This document shows positions 10,110 through 19,312 of a stretch of DNA of 64,000 nucleotides, in pieces. The position numbers were made by a program, and so were the translations under genes. Positions within the stretch are counted from its first letter, which is position 1. Every line of letters starts with the position of its first letter. The notes beneath the pieces are model-generated. The model made no database searches, was not told the origin of the DNA, and worked only from the letters and a program-made list of their open reading frames with translations. The stretch comes from an uncultured Cyclobacteriaceae bacterium. GTDB taxonomy: Bacteria; Bacteroidota; Bacteroidia; Cytophagales; Cyclobacteriaceae. The stretch covers positions 1 through 64,000 of the forward strand of contig CAKZRQ010000017.1 in NCBI GenBank assembly GCA_937146645.1, in the 5' to 3' direction.

Positions 10110-11962
10110 TGAAAAGAATATTGAGCTTTGTTCTGAGTTTGATTTTGTGCCAGCCAATCCTAGCACAAGAGTCCTATGACTTGATAATTGTTGGGGGCGG
10201 AGCAAGTGGAACCGCGGCAGGAATTTCAGCAGGTAGAGCTGGGACTAAAACGCTTATCATTGAGCCAACGACCTGGCTTGGAGGAATGCTTACCGCTGCA
10301 GGAGTTTCTGCTATCGATGGAAATCATCAGCTTCCTTCAGGAATTTGGGGAGAATTCAAGCAAAGACTGGAAGAGCATTATGGAGGCCCCGATAAGCTTT
10401 CTACCGGTTGGGTGAGTAATACCCTTTTCGAGCCGTCTGTTGGTAATCAAATCTTACAGGAAATGGCGGGCTCGGTGCCTGCTCTTACGGTAAGCTTTGA
10501 AAGTGATTGGACGGAGGCGAAATATGAAAATGGATCGTGGATTGTTGACTACCTTGAGGATGGGGATGCCAAGTCTGTTTCAGCTCCTTTGTTAATTGAT
10601 GCTACCGAACTCGGAGATGTTGCGGCTGCCCAAGGTCTGGAATATCGGATCGGAATGGACACGAGGGATGAGATTGGAGAGAGCTTTGCGCCAGCAAATG
10701 GAAATGATATCATTCAGGATTTAACCTATGTGGTTACGCTCAAAGATTATGGCGAGGGCGCAGATATGACCATTCCGAAGCCTGAAGGATATGATCCGGA
10801 ATTATTTGCTTGTGCCTGTGCTCATGCTGATCCAATAACGGATGACGATCCAACTTTGGACTGTGGTAAAATGCTGGATTATGGAAAACTTCCTAATGGA
10901 AAATACATGATCAACTGGCCAAACTGCGGGAACGATCATTATACGAATATTATAGAGCTGAGTCCTGAAGAGAGGGAAGCTGAACTAGAAAAAGCAAAGC
11001 TCAGAACGCTTCAATTCGTGTATTATATTCAGCATGACTTGGGCTTTAAGCATCTCGGAATAGCGGATGACGAATATCCAACAGAAGATGACATGCCCAT
11101 GATTCCGTATCACAGGGAATCCCGCAGGTATTATGGGTTGGTGGATTTTACTCTTCCGTATGTTCGAACACCCTATAATGCTCCAACTCCCTTATTCAGG
11201 ACTGGAATAGCAGTGGGAGATTACACGATAGATCATCATCACAGAGAAAGACCAGATGCTCCTGAAATTGATTTCATAAAGATTCGGGTGCCTTCATACA
11301 ATGTCCCTTTAGGAGCCCTAATTCCTAAGGATCATCCAGCCTTGATTTTAGCTGAAAAGAGTATTTCTGTTTCCAATATTGTCAATGGAGCCTCCAGGCT
11401 TCAACCAGTTGTTTTAGGAATAGGGCATGCTGCAGGCGCATTGGCCACTGTAGCTTTGCAAGAAGATAAGCCTCTTAATCAAGTCTCCGTACGTGAGGTT
11501 CAGCAATTTTTACTTGATCAAAATGCTTACATCATGCCTTTTCTTGATGTAAATCCGGAGATGAAAAGTTTTCAGGCTATTCAGAAAGCAGGAGCAAGTG
11601 GAATATTCAGAGGAGAAGGTGTGCCTTATCTTTGGGCCAATCAGACCTGGTTCTATCCGGGTAGGGCAGTTACGGAGTTTGAATTAATTCAGGGATTAAA
11701 GCCTATTTACTCAGATCTGGAGAAGTTCTGGGGAGCATCAGGAGATTACCTGACGCTACTGAGATTTGAAGAGCTCGTCAAGATGGTTGACGAATCAATT
11801 TCCAGAGAAAAGGTTTCCGAGTCTTGGGATAAACTAGGAATGAAGGGTCAATTATTTGATGGACTCATCTTAAACAGAGAACAGGTATCTATGCTTCTTG
11901 ATGATCTCTTGAATCCTTTTGAAAAGGAAGTAATGTGGGATGGGAATTTTACTGGAGAGTAA
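10109..11962 (+). CDS. FAD-dependent oxidoreductase (PF12831-type), exported, with SLH-like C-terminal segment
   Basis: Probable flavoprotein of 617 residues; substrate unknown. After a signal peptide (about 1-20, ending ILAQ) comes a dinucleotide-binding motif LIIVGGGASGTAAGISAGRA and WLGGMLTAAGVSAIDG, typical of FAD_oxidored proteins found near glycoside hydrolases. The region from about residue 470 (FLDVNPEMKSFQAIQKAGAS, then GIFRGEG and FYPGRAVTEFELIQGL) resembles an S-layer-homology repeat, suggesting cell-surface interaction; this is a pattern impression. ATG 10109 overlaps the GH92 TGA (TGATG); a GTG three bases earlier is an alternative. A cluster C-A-C-A-H near residue 230 and a later Cys pair might bind metal. 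The gene ends 7 bp from the convergent small-membrane-protein gene. Confidence 0.8.
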   Translation: MKRILSFVLSLILCQPILAQESYDLIIVGGGASGTAAGISAGRAGTKTLIIEPTTWLGGMLTAAGVSAIDGNHQLPSGIWGEFKQRLEEHYGGPDKLSTGWVSNTLFEPSVGNQILQEMAGSVPALTVSFESDWTEAKYENGSWIVDYLEDGDAKSVSAPLLIDATELGDVAAAQGLEYRIGMDTRDEIGESFAPANGNDIIQDLTYVVTLKDYGEGADMTIPKPEGYDPELFACACAHADPITDDDPTLDCGKMLDYGKLPNGKYMINWPNCGNDHYTNIIELSPEEREAELEKAKLRTLQFVYYIQHDLGFKHLGIADDEYPTEDDMPMIPYHRESRRYYGLVDFTLPYVRTPYNAPTPLFRTGIAVGDYTIDHHHRERPDAPEIDFIKIRVPSYNVPLGALIPKDHPALILAEKSISVSNIVNGASRLQPVVLGIGHAAGALATVALQEDKPLNQVSVREVQQFLLDQNAYIMPFLDVNPEMKSFQAIQKAGASGIFRGEGVPYLWANQTWFYPGRAVTEFELIQGLKPIYSDLEKFWGASGDYLTLLRFEELVKMVDESISREKVSESWDKLGMKGQLFDGLILNREQVSMLLDDLLNPFEKEVMWDGNFTGE

Positions 11963-11969
11963 GTTTCTT

Positions 11970-12311
11970 TTAGTTGCTTTCAGGTATTGGGTCTTTTCCG
12001 AATTTTAATAGAATAATCGGTCCCACGATGGCGAAAATCATGGCGATATCTAATATGGTGCCCTCTGGAAAAAGACTGTGAGAAATAAGTAATACACCTG
12101 AAACATAGAATAGCAGCTTTTTCCATTTTGTTTTCCATGAAAATCCTGTGATTATGAATGAAATACCTATCAGAATAAACATGGTGGTATTGATGACAAG
12201 ATTTACGGCAGGTTCAAAATCAAGAAACCAATTAGCAATCTTGAACCCTAGAACAATTAGAATTAAGAAGGCTAAAAGTAGATCCGAAACTTTTTGAAAA
12301 GATTTAAACAT
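11970..12311 (-). CDS. Small four-helix membrane protein of unknown function
   Basis: Unrecognised 113-residue protein with four hydrophobic segments (about residues 10-28, 36-57, 66-82 and 87-104), so probably an inner-membrane protein with both ends on the same side. I start at ATG (12311); a TTG three bases upstream is possible. The stop of the haloperoxidase-like gene is three bases upstream, so it is the last gene of the repressor, FG-GAP, haloperoxidase operon. It has no motif I can tie to a function. Confidence 0.6.
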   Translation of the reverse strand: MFKSFQKVSDLLLAFLILIVLGFKIANWFLDFEPAVNLVINTTMFILIGISFIITGFSWKTKWKKLLFYVSGVLLISHSLFPEGTILDIAMIFAIVGPIILLKFGKDPIPESN

Positions 12312-12314
12312 CAA

Positions 12315-13658
12315 TCACTCATTACCATTCATAAAAATTCCTTCTGAGTTCATATTTTCCCAAATAAACTCCCCAATTTTCTCGCCTTGCTTCACACCTT
12401 CATCAATTGCATCTCTGAAGTGAATACCACCATAAAGTCTTGAGACGGCGGCTTCTTCTGAAGCTTGAAGAAAAGATTGAAATTCCCTTTCCGGGAGTCC
12501 AAAGTAAAGCTCCGAAGTATCAATAAATCCAAAGTCATCACCAAAATATTTTGTGAGAATCACAGCTGACGCACGGCTGATTACGGAATGGCCAGAAGTA
12601 TATTCCGGAAAGGGTGGAGTCTGAAGTAATGGCCTCCAATTACGATCCAATTCCTCGTTAATCACGGTTTCAGGGCGGATTCGATCCGTGTCATATTTTG
12701 CTTTCCAGCAGGAAATGAAGGCATCGTGAAGGGTCATGCCCACCAGAGTATGGATGTAAGCTGTTTCTGCAAAACTCAAATTCTCCATCTCTGCAGCTAT
12801 TCCAGTAATTCCCATCCAGTGACCGCCTGGGCTAATTTTCTTAATCCCGATGGCCATATGACCAGTCACATCCACCATGAAAGGATTGCAATCCCAGAAG
12901 TTAGCAATCAGCTTCTCTTCTTCGGTCAGGTCAGAAGTGACTTCGATTATCTCATCTAATTGAGTTCGAAAGCTACTCCCAGTTTCCATATCGAATGGGG
13001 CCATTGCCACCGGGTCAAATGGATCTAATTCATTTAAGAAGAAGGGCTTGATAGTCTTCCATTGGGGTTCTACTGCAGCGATGTAGGCCGGTGGGGTAGG
13101 GTACCATCTTCCTTTTCCCTTGGTTGGGGAATATCTGGTGAGAGTAGAAAGTTGTAGATAGCCATCTTTATTTGCCACTGACATTACCCAATCTGCTACT
13201 TTTTGAGCAGTTGAAATATGAGCCTTTAACTCTTTCTTCTTGATGAGTTTTTCTTTGATTCCAAAGGTCTCCCATTCCGTCATTCGCTCCTTCAAAAGAT
13301 AGCCGGAAGGCATTATTTTCTCTCCAACCAAAAGCATAGCATAAAGAGCAGAAAACTCGGGTGAGCTAAGATCTGAAGAATTAAACTCTGGAATATCTAA
13401 ATAGGAAGCGGGAAGAAACTCAGGGTATTTGAAGGAATCAGTTGAACCTTGGATGACAAGGTAAGAGGCAAGCGTACTGTAACCATAAATCCTTGCTGCA
13501 ACTGGAGGACTGGCTACATCAGTCACCATTACCTCCGTCAGATGAAAAAGCTCATCAGCATAGATCTTTGGCCAATTCTCGAGCTTTGCACTTGTGCTGG
13601 CAAAAGCTTGTAAAGACAGCAGAATGGCTATCGTAAATACTTGTAATCTCTTAATCAT
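12315..13658 (-). CDS. Vanadium-dependent haloperoxidase-like / PAP2 superfamily protein
   Basis: Exported enzyme of 447 residues with a signal peptide (about 1-20, ending AFAS). The vanadate/phosphate-binding residues of the superfamily are all visible: K and R in CWKAKYDTDRIRPET, the FPEYTSGHS motif with His357, and SRLYGGIHF with Arg and His413. The fold may act as a vanadium haloperoxidase or as an acid phosphatase; sequence alone does not decide. Its ATG lies inside the 3' end of the FG-GAP gene (8 bp overlap), so the two are translationally coupled. This pairing of a CRTAC1-like FG-GAP protein and a haloperoxidase-like enzyme suggests a shared extracellular task. Confidence 0.87.
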   Translation of the reverse strand: MIKRLQVFTIAILLSLQAFASTSAKLENWPKIYADELFHLTEVMVTDVASPPVAARIYGYSTLASYLVIQGSTDSFKYPEFLPASYLDIPEFNSSDLSSPEFSALYAMLLVGEKIMPSGYLLKERMTEWETFGIKEKLIKKKELKAHISTAQKVADWVMSVANKDGYLQLSTLTRYSPTKGKGRWYPTPPAYIAAVEPQWKTIKPFFLNELDPFDPVAMAPFDMETGSSFRTQLDEIIEVTSDLTEEEKLIANFWDCNPFMVDVTGHMAIGIKKISPGGHWMGITGIAAEMENLSFAETAYIHTLVGMTLHDAFISCWKAKYDTDRIRPETVINEELDRNWRPLLQTPPFPEYTSGHSVISRASAVILTKYFGDDFGFIDTSELYFGLPEREFQSFLQASEEAAVSRLYGGIHFRDAIDEGVKQGEKIGEFIWENMNSEGIFMNGNE

Positions 13659-16600
13659 TGATTTTATAACTTACCACAGGGCCTTGGCTCACGCCAAATA
13701 GGACAATCGAATCATCTTCGAGAGCGAGAGTGGATTTTATGTCACCCTTAATCTTAATCCCTGATTCATTTGGGTTTAATACCCTAAAGTTACCATTTCC
13801 ATCCCCTAAAGTCACCATACCAAATCCAGCATCGATCATCCCAATCCTAATTCGGGTGAAGTTTTGATTTCCGCCAGCAATGAAGTCAAGGTTACCATCC
13901 TTATTTACATCGATTGGTAAGATGCTGTATATGGGAAATGCCTGAAGCATTTTCGGTAAAGGAGTTGCTTTAAATCCCTCTGGAGTGTTTTCCAGATAAT
14001 AGGATTCAAGAGTAGATGCGGATAAAACCTGGGCTTTATCCAATTCCTCGCTCGAAAAAAGATCATCCATCTGAGCTACTGAATAAGAAGCATAATCAGT
14101 GAACTTACTTCGCATGGATACCATCTGATCTAGAAGTTCGTCTCGGCTAGGAAAGGGGTAGGCTTTATCTCCAATGTAACACTCAAGAATCGGATCGATG
14201 GATCCATTTTGATCAAAGTCCGCGGAGTATAGTTTTAGAAGCTTTGACTCATTAGCAACGAATTGTGAGTTCAATCCGAAATTCCCTGCTAAGAGATCCA
14301 TATCCCCATCGCCATCAAAATCACCTTTGGCCAAGCTTCCCCACCAGCCTGAAAGATTTTCATCCAAATACTGATTGGATTGATCTTCCAAAGACGATCC
14401 AGTATTTATCAGAAATGTGAGAGACATAAATTCGCCTGCTAAAATCAGATCGTCAAACCCATCTGAATTGAGGTCTAGGACAATGGAGCTACTCACCATT
14501 CCTATTTTTCCATCAGATGGCAAAAGACTTGATTCCATGGAGAATTTACCGCTTCCATCATTAATTAAAATCTTGCTTTCGGGAACCTCGGGATATCGTC
14601 CAGGATAAAGTCTCGCACCAACCACCAAATCTAAATTACCGTCTCGATTCACATCGACAAACTCTGCTGTGCCCGTCGCGAATTTATAATCTGGGAAATC
14701 CGATGAGAGCTTAAGTTGGCCGCCTTCATTTACATAAAGTCGGTCTAGGAGACCCTCATCAGAGCCTATATAATCATGAAATCCACCGCTCCCAACAAAA
14801 AGATCCATTAACCCATCCCCATTCACATCTCCAAATCGTGCAACAGCATCTGTATAATATTGGTCCCCCGTGAATCCTGAATAGCTTACCCAGTTTCCAT
14901 TCTTTAATGTCTTGATTTCTGCGGCTTTGCCTTTGGTTCCACCAAAGAATACCTCAGGGTTTCCATCACCATCCAGATCGGCCTTAGCCATAACTGGTGA
15001 GACATAACTAGGCATGGAAATCATGAGAGGTTGCCTTTTAAAGTCATTAAATCCAACCAGACCTGAGCTGTAATCAGGAGTCTCTGCAGATGTAAAAATA
15101 GCTTTTGGACTTTCAGTCAAAGCTGAAGGAGTTGTAGTTGTTTTTTCTATTTCGAGCGTTTGATTGGCATCAATGGCTGAAATGGATTGAATAGTTCCGT
15201 CGGTCCAGGTAACTTCTAAAGTCTCAATTTTATCCGCATCGCCAAGCCCGAAATGCAGGGTAGGAGAAACACTCGATTGAAAACCTCTTACCGGTTGATT
15301 TTCAATGGTCTGCTCATTATTACCATATAGCACTTTGACTTTTGAGCCAACGGCAAATGGATTTGCCGATTCTCCTTTTAAATTGATTTTAAGATAATTA
15401 GAGCTCTTGCTCAGATTTTCATAGATACCGGGAGGAGCATTCAGGTTATTTATGACTAAATCCAGATCACCATCATTATCTAAATCGGTATAAGCAGCAC
15501 CACTTGAAAAGCCTGGATTCGAGATATTCCAGTCTTTAGACCGATCAGTAAAAGTCAGATCTCCGTTGCTTTCAAAAATGTAATTCCCTACTGGGGTTGA
15601 GGTCATGCTGGTTACAAGATGAAGCGTATCGGCCTTCTCCTTGGCGACAGCCTGCTTGAAATAGTAATCACCTTTGTATTTCAGGAAGTCTCGATTGGTA
15701 TAATCTCGATAATAGCCATTGGTGACTAATAAATCCTTATTACCATCATTATTAGCATCGAAGAATAAGGCTGACCAGGACCAATCGGTATTCGAAATAT
15801 TTGCCATTTGACCGATTTCCGAAAAAAGCCCCTCTCCTTGATTTAGCTGAAGCATGTTTCGCATGTTCTGATGATAGAATCCACGCTCGATCATAAGGGC
15901 ATACTGCTCATAGTTTTCCGGCCCATAAAGCAGTTTCTGCCTTTCATTGTCCTCAGGAAGCATATCCAAAGTATAGATATCCATGAGACCATCATTGTTC
16001 ACATCAGAAATGTCAGCTCCCATCGAGAAATGGGAAATGTGCTGGAAGTATTCCGTAGTCTTATCCTCAAAGGTTCCATCCTGCTGATTGATGTAAAGGT
16101 AGTCCGGCTCGATATAATCATTGGTAACCAAAAGATCCGGCCAGCCATCATTATTTACATCTGATGAAACCACACCCAAGCCAAAACCTAATGCATGACC
16201 TTTAATTCCTGCAGATTCAGAAACATCTACAAATTTTCCATTATCATTCCGATATAGCTTATCTCCCGCATATGGATGTCGAACTGCTCTAGCTTGGTCG
16301 AATTCAATCTCCGTGATAACTTGAATATGATGATTCAGAAGATAGAGGTCGAGGTCTCCATCACGATCATAATCAAGAAATAAGGCTTGAGTAGAATTTG
16401 AAGGATCATCGAGGCCATAGGATGCGGCTTCATCCTTGAAAGTGAAATCTTTTTGATTTACCCAAAGCTCATTTCTTTTACTGTCTTCGTCTCCCTTACC
16501 TGAAAAAGAGACGTAAATATCCAGCCATCCATCAGCGTTGATATCAACCATTGCAACTCCAGTGGTCCAGGATTTCTTACCGGCCACTCCGGCTTTTTTG

Positions 16601-16929
16601 GTTACATCTTCAAACTTCCAGTTTCCCAGGTTTCTGTAAACCTTATTTGAAGACATATTCGCCGTAAAGAAAATGTCATCCAATCCATCATTATCGAGAT
16701 CTCCAACCGCGACTCCTGCTCCATTGTAAAAGTATTCGTAACGAAGAATATTGTTTTCTGCATCCTCTCGGAGAGTATTCTTAAATCCAATTTTAAGTTT
16801 CTTCGGATTTAGTTCTTTGAAAAGAGGGACAGATACTTCTTGGGATATGACTGGCTGAAATGAAAATAGAAAAATAAGGATGCTAATACCTAGTCCTCTG
16901 GGAATGCTATTTTTTCTTCTTTCCAACAT
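13651..16929 (-). CDS. FG-GAP/VCBS repeat protein with ASPIC/UnbV domain (CRTAC1-like)
   Basis: Large exported protein of 1092 residues. Following a signal peptide (about 10-30, ending VISQE) are many calcium-binding FG-GAP/VCBS blades, seen as DLDNDGLDDIFF, DINADGWLDIYV, DYDRDGDLDLYLL, DVNNDGWPDLLV and DANNDGNKDLLV, building one or two beta-propellers. An ASPIC/UnbV domain sits in the middle (about residues 505-580: GSKVKVLYGNNEQT, then LHFGLGDADKIETLEVTW), followed by a second series of blades (DLDGDGNPEVFFG, DVNGDGLMDLFVG, DFDGDGDMDLLAG). Such proteins are common next to glycan-utilisation genes in Bacteroidota and are thought to bind glycans or proteins outside the cell; no enzymatic role is evident. 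ATG 16929 is 30 bp after the ROK repressor stop. Confidence 0.9.
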   Translation of the reverse strand: MLERRKNSIPRGLGISILIFLFSFQPVISQEVSVPLFKELNPKKLKIGFKNTLREDAENNILRYEYFYNGAGVAVGDLDNDGLDDIFFTANMSSNKVYRNLGNWKFEDVTKKAGVAGKKSWTTGVAMVDINADGWLDIYVSFSGKGDEDSKRNELWVNQKDFTFKDEAASYGLDDPSNSTQALFLDYDRDGDLDLYLLNHHIQVITEIEFDQARAVRHPYAGDKLYRNDNGKFVDVSESAGIKGHALGFGLGVVSSDVNNDGWPDLLVTNDYIEPDYLYINQQDGTFEDKTTEYFQHISHFSMGADISDVNNDGLMDIYTLDMLPEDNERQKLLYGPENYEQYALMIERGFYHQNMRNMLQLNQGEGLFSEIGQMANISNTDWSWSALFFDANNDGNKDLLVTNGYYRDYTNRDFLKYKGDYYFKQAVAKEKADTLHLVTSMTSTPVGNYIFESNGDLTFTDRSKDWNISNPGFSSGAAYTDLDNDGDLDLVINNLNAPPGIYENLSKSSNYLKINLKGESANPFAVGSKVKVLYGNNEQTIENQPVRGFQSSVSPTLHFGLGDADKIETLEVTWTDGTIQSISAIDANQTLEIEKTTTTPSALTESPKAIFTSAETPDYSSGLVGFNDFKRQPLMISMPSYVSPVMAKADLDGDGNPEVFFGGTKGKAAEIKTLKNGNWVSYSGFTGDQYYTDAVARFGDVNGDGLMDLFVGSGGFHDYIGSDEGLLDRLYVNEGGQLKLSSDFPDYKFATGTAEFVDVNRDGNLDLVVGARLYPGRYPEVPESKILINDGSGKFSMESSLLPSDGKIGMVSSSIVLDLNSDGFDDLILAGEFMSLTFLINTGSSLEDQSNQYLDENLSGWWGSLAKGDFDGDGDMDLLAGNFGLNSQFVANESKLLKLYSADFDQNGSIDPILECYIGDKAYPFPSRDELLDQMVSMRSKFTDYASYSVAQMDDLFSSEELDKAQVLSASTLESYYLENTPEGFKATPLPKMLQAFPIYSILPIDVNKDGNLDFIAGGNQNFTRIRIGMIDAGFGMVTLGDGNGNFRVLNPNESGIKIKGDIKSTLALEDDSIVLFGVSQGPVVSYKIND

Positions 16930-16959
16930 GTGTACTTCTGGGTAATCTGTCTTTGAGCC

Positions 16960-18198
16960 TTATTCTAAGATATCCTCAAAGAGTCTCTCATTAACTACGG
17001 CAACTCCACCTAAAAGGCCAACATCTTCCCCTAATTTATAAAGCGAAAGTTGAGTTTTTTCTCTTGACTTTGCCATGCAATAAATATTCAATGCTTGCTG
17101 GATGGGTATAAGTAGGTACTGGTCAGATTCAGCAATAGAACCCCCAACAATGATCAGCTCAGGATTTAGGAGCTGAATCAAAATTGAAATTCCGCGTCCA
17201 AGGTCTAAGCCTGCTTCAGAGAGTATTGTAATGGCTCTCTGATCACCTGCAAGAGCGGCTTTAACCACTAAGGATGGTTCTAGGTCTCCATCATGTTCTC
17301 TGACTATTCTTGCTAGTATACTATCTGGATCTGAGTCCAACGCTTCTTGAGTCTTTTTTACAATGGCAGTTCCTGAGGCTACAGCCTCCAAACAATCCTT
17401 TTTTCCAGAAGTAGACATTTCTACTCTATCATCAAAGATGGTACAATGACTGAATTCACCGGCAAAGCCAGAAGAACCTTGGTAAAGCTTGCCATCAATT
17501 ATAACACCTAGGCCGATTCCCCATCCCACAAAAACTCCCAAAACATTTTTATGCTCCCCTCCAGTGCCAAATTTAAACTCAGCCAAAGTCATTGCCCTGG
17601 CGTCATTTTCCAGAAATACCTTTTTTCCGAAGCGATTTTCTAAATTCTCGAGTAAAGTATTACTACCAAATTTCAGGTATGTATGATTAACACCCTCAAG
17701 TGAGTCTACTAAACCCGGCATGGAGAAACCCATAGCAATCACCTTTTCTTCTGGAACCCCTGAATCTTTCAGGTAGGCTTCTATTTTATCTTCTAGATCT
17801 GTTAAGGTCTCTTGTTCATTATTCAGATTAATCTTGTAGCTTTTTTTTGGCCTCACCAATTCATGTTGGCAAGAGTAAAGAGCAAGATTCATTTTAAATC
17901 TGGAAAGGTCCACGGATACCACATAAAATGCATCAGGGGCAAGTCGATAAAGATCAGGCTTTCTTCCTCCCTGAGACTCAGCTCTTCCTTGCTTGATAAC
18001 TTCACCTGAATTAATCAGATCAGCTAGAAGAGAGTTAACTGTTGGTAATGAAATACCAACTTGGCTACATATTTCACCAGCGGTATTCGCCTCATTTAGG
18101 TATAGGTTTTTTATGATCTTGAGTTTATTTACGTAGCTCTTGATTTCTACTACGCCATCCATCTTAGAAATGATGGCTTTAGGGTTGATAAGGTGCAT
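16960..18198 (-). CDS. ROK family transcriptional repressor (NagC/XylR-like)
   Basis: Predicted sugar-responsive DNA-binding regulator. A winged helix-turn-helix (NTAGEICSQVGISLPTVNSL, then GEVIKQGRAESQGGRKPDLY) is followed by a ROK sugar-binding domain with FLENDARAMTLAEFKFGTGG and FVGWGIGLGVIIDGKLYQG. ROK repressors usually release DNA when bound to a sugar or sugar phosphate. The zinc motif is degenerate: GEFSHC and a final GKKDCLEAVASG remain but the CxCG pair is missing. I use ATG 18198 (412 residues); the frame extends to a TTG at 18240, and ATG 18162 is another option. It heads the leftward operon with the FG-GAP and haloperoxidase genes and is divergent from the cupin, so it probably controls the mannoside region. 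Confidence 0.88.
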   Translation of the reverse strand: MHLINPKAIISKMDGVVEIKSYVNKLKIIKNLYLNEANTAGEICSQVGISLPTVNSLLADLINSGEVIKQGRAESQGGRKPDLYRLAPDAFYVVSVDLSRFKMNLALYSCQHELVRPKKSYKINLNNEQETLTDLEDKIEAYLKDSGVPEEKVIAMGFSMPGLVDSLEGVNHTYLKFGSNTLLENLENRFGKKVFLENDARAMTLAEFKFGTGGEHKNVLGVFVGWGIGLGVIIDGKLYQGSSGFAGEFSHCTIFDDRVEMSTSGKKDCLEAVASGTAIVKKTQEALDSDPDSILARIVREHDGDLEPSLVVKAALAGDQRAITILSEAGLDLGRGISILIQLLNPELIIVGGSIAESDQYLLIPIQQALNIYCMAKSREKTQLSLYKLGEDVGLLGGVAVVNERLFEDILE

Positions 18199-18387
18199 AA
18201 AATCCTGTTTGCTATGAATTACGCATTTTTTTAAGTTCAATAAAACACTTCATTAAAAAAATAAAGAAATTACCACCCACTTCTTTAAAGACTCCATTGG
18301 TGGAGCAATTTTAAAAGGGATTTCATTAAGAATTGTAAGTTTCTAGACTTGGTATTAAGTTAGATTTTTATAAAAATAAGAACCACT

Positions 18388-18909
18388 ATGGCAGAATTGA
18401 ATTTTTCATCAAGCGATCGGAAAACCGAAGTATTTGACAAAATACGAGCATACATGGGCTCTCTTGGGTTTAATGTCAAAGAAGAGGATCAAACAAGGCC
18501 TTGGGGAGGCTTTTTTGTGTTAGAGGAAATGGAGGTTCCTAGGTTTAGACAAAATTTCTTCAAAGAGGTAAAACTGACAGATGAGCAACTTGCGCTTAAA
18601 TTGAGCCCTAAGATTCTGGTGGTTGCTCCAAAGCAAAGACTCTCCTGGCAATACCACCACAGAAGAGCTGAAATCTGGAAGTTAATATTTGGAGAAGGAA
18701 GAATATCTACTAGTCCGTCCGACGAACAAAGCCATCCAGTTGATTTGATTATGGATCAAGTAATCTCATTAGAAAAAGGGGAGAGGCATAGGCTTATTGG
18801 CGGTGATAATTGGGGAGTTGTTGCAGAAATTTGGATGCACACAGATCCGGATAACCCTTCTAATGAAGATGATATTGTAAGAGTTTCTGATGATTATTCC
18901 AGAACATAA
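18388..18909 (+). CDS. Cupin of the type II mannose-6-phosphate isomerase family
   Basis: A 173-residue cytoplasmic cupin matching the isomerase half of ManC-type (type II) phosphomannose isomerases: the RPWGGFFVLEE opening, the metal-binding stretch LSWQYHHRRAEIWKLIFGEG (ManC proteins have MHHHRAEHW at this place), and the ending VVAEIWMHTD with EDDIVRVSDDYSR. It lacks the nucleotidyltransferase half, so it should only interconvert mannose-6-phosphate and fructose-6-phosphate, which would complete the path from the GH92 products through the ROK kinase. Close relatives in Bacteroidota are often labelled phosphoheptose isomerase, which I consider a weaker reading. It is divergent from the ROK repressor with about 190 bp between them. 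Confidence 0.75.
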   Translation: MAELNFSSSDRKTEVFDKIRAYMGSLGFNVKEEDQTRPWGGFFVLEEMEVPRFRQNFFKEVKLTDEQLALKLSPKILVVAPKQRLSWQYHHRRAEIWKLIFGEGRISTSPSDEQSHPVDLIMDQVISLEKGERHRLIGGDNWGVVAEIWMHTDPDNPSNEDDIVRVSDDYSRT

Positions 18910-18935
18910 AAAAACCCGAATCCGAGGATTCGGGT
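18908..18935 (-). terminator. Perfect 10-bp hairpin, T-run on the minus strand
   Basis: ACCCGAATCC (18914-18923) and GGATTCGGGT (18926-18935) form a perfect stem. On the plus strand both flanks are A-rich, so the T-run lies downstream on the minus strand. It should therefore end leftward transcription from 19264, and could also protect the 3' end of the cupin mRNA. Confidence 0.7.
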
Positions 18936-19096
18936 AAAAAATAAAATTACTTTTCGTCCGTAGCTCAATCACCCTTAAAATAATATGTACTAGTTAAAAA
19001 AATGTTCTAACGGACTAGTTCAAACAATGGACATATAAGATAGCCATTAAAACTCAAAAAACAAATTTTTAGGTATAAAATGAATTACGCTTGGGA

Positions 19097-19264
19097 TCAA
19101 TCATTAAGCTGATCAATTTTTTTTGCAATCTCTTCAGCCTCAGCCATTAGCCTGTCAGCAGCAGTTCTATTAGAGTGAGAAACTTTGTGGGCTTCACTCA
19201 TCTTTTTTTGGTATGCTTCCTGAAGCTTTTCCTTTTCTGATTTCTTTTTAAATAGTCCGAACAT
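19097..19264 (-). CDS. Lacal_2735 family small protein (DUF6435)
   Basis: A 55-residue charged protein starting MFGLFKKKSEKEKLQEAY and ending in EAEEIAKKIDQLND, the pattern of the Lacal_2735 family found across Bacteroidota. It is predicted to be mostly helical, perhaps a coiled coil, with no membrane segment. The function is not known. I choose ATG 19264 over the upstream in-frame ATG at 19285 because family members begin MFGLFKKK. The gene lies 48 bp downstream of the MORN-repeat gene on the same strand and is followed by a leftward terminator. Confidence 0.8.
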   Translation of the reverse strand: MFGLFKKKSEKEKLQEAYQKKMSEAHKVSHSNRTAADRLMAEAEEIAKKIDQLND

Positions 19265-19312
19265 TCCTTTCCTTTTTTCTATCAAACCCAGAAAAAAAGA
19301 GAAGGTTTAGAC

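Noticed and set aside
18908-18935. Terminator for the rightward cupin gene
   Set aside because: The T-run needed after the stem is on the minus strand only, so I assigned it to leftward transcription.
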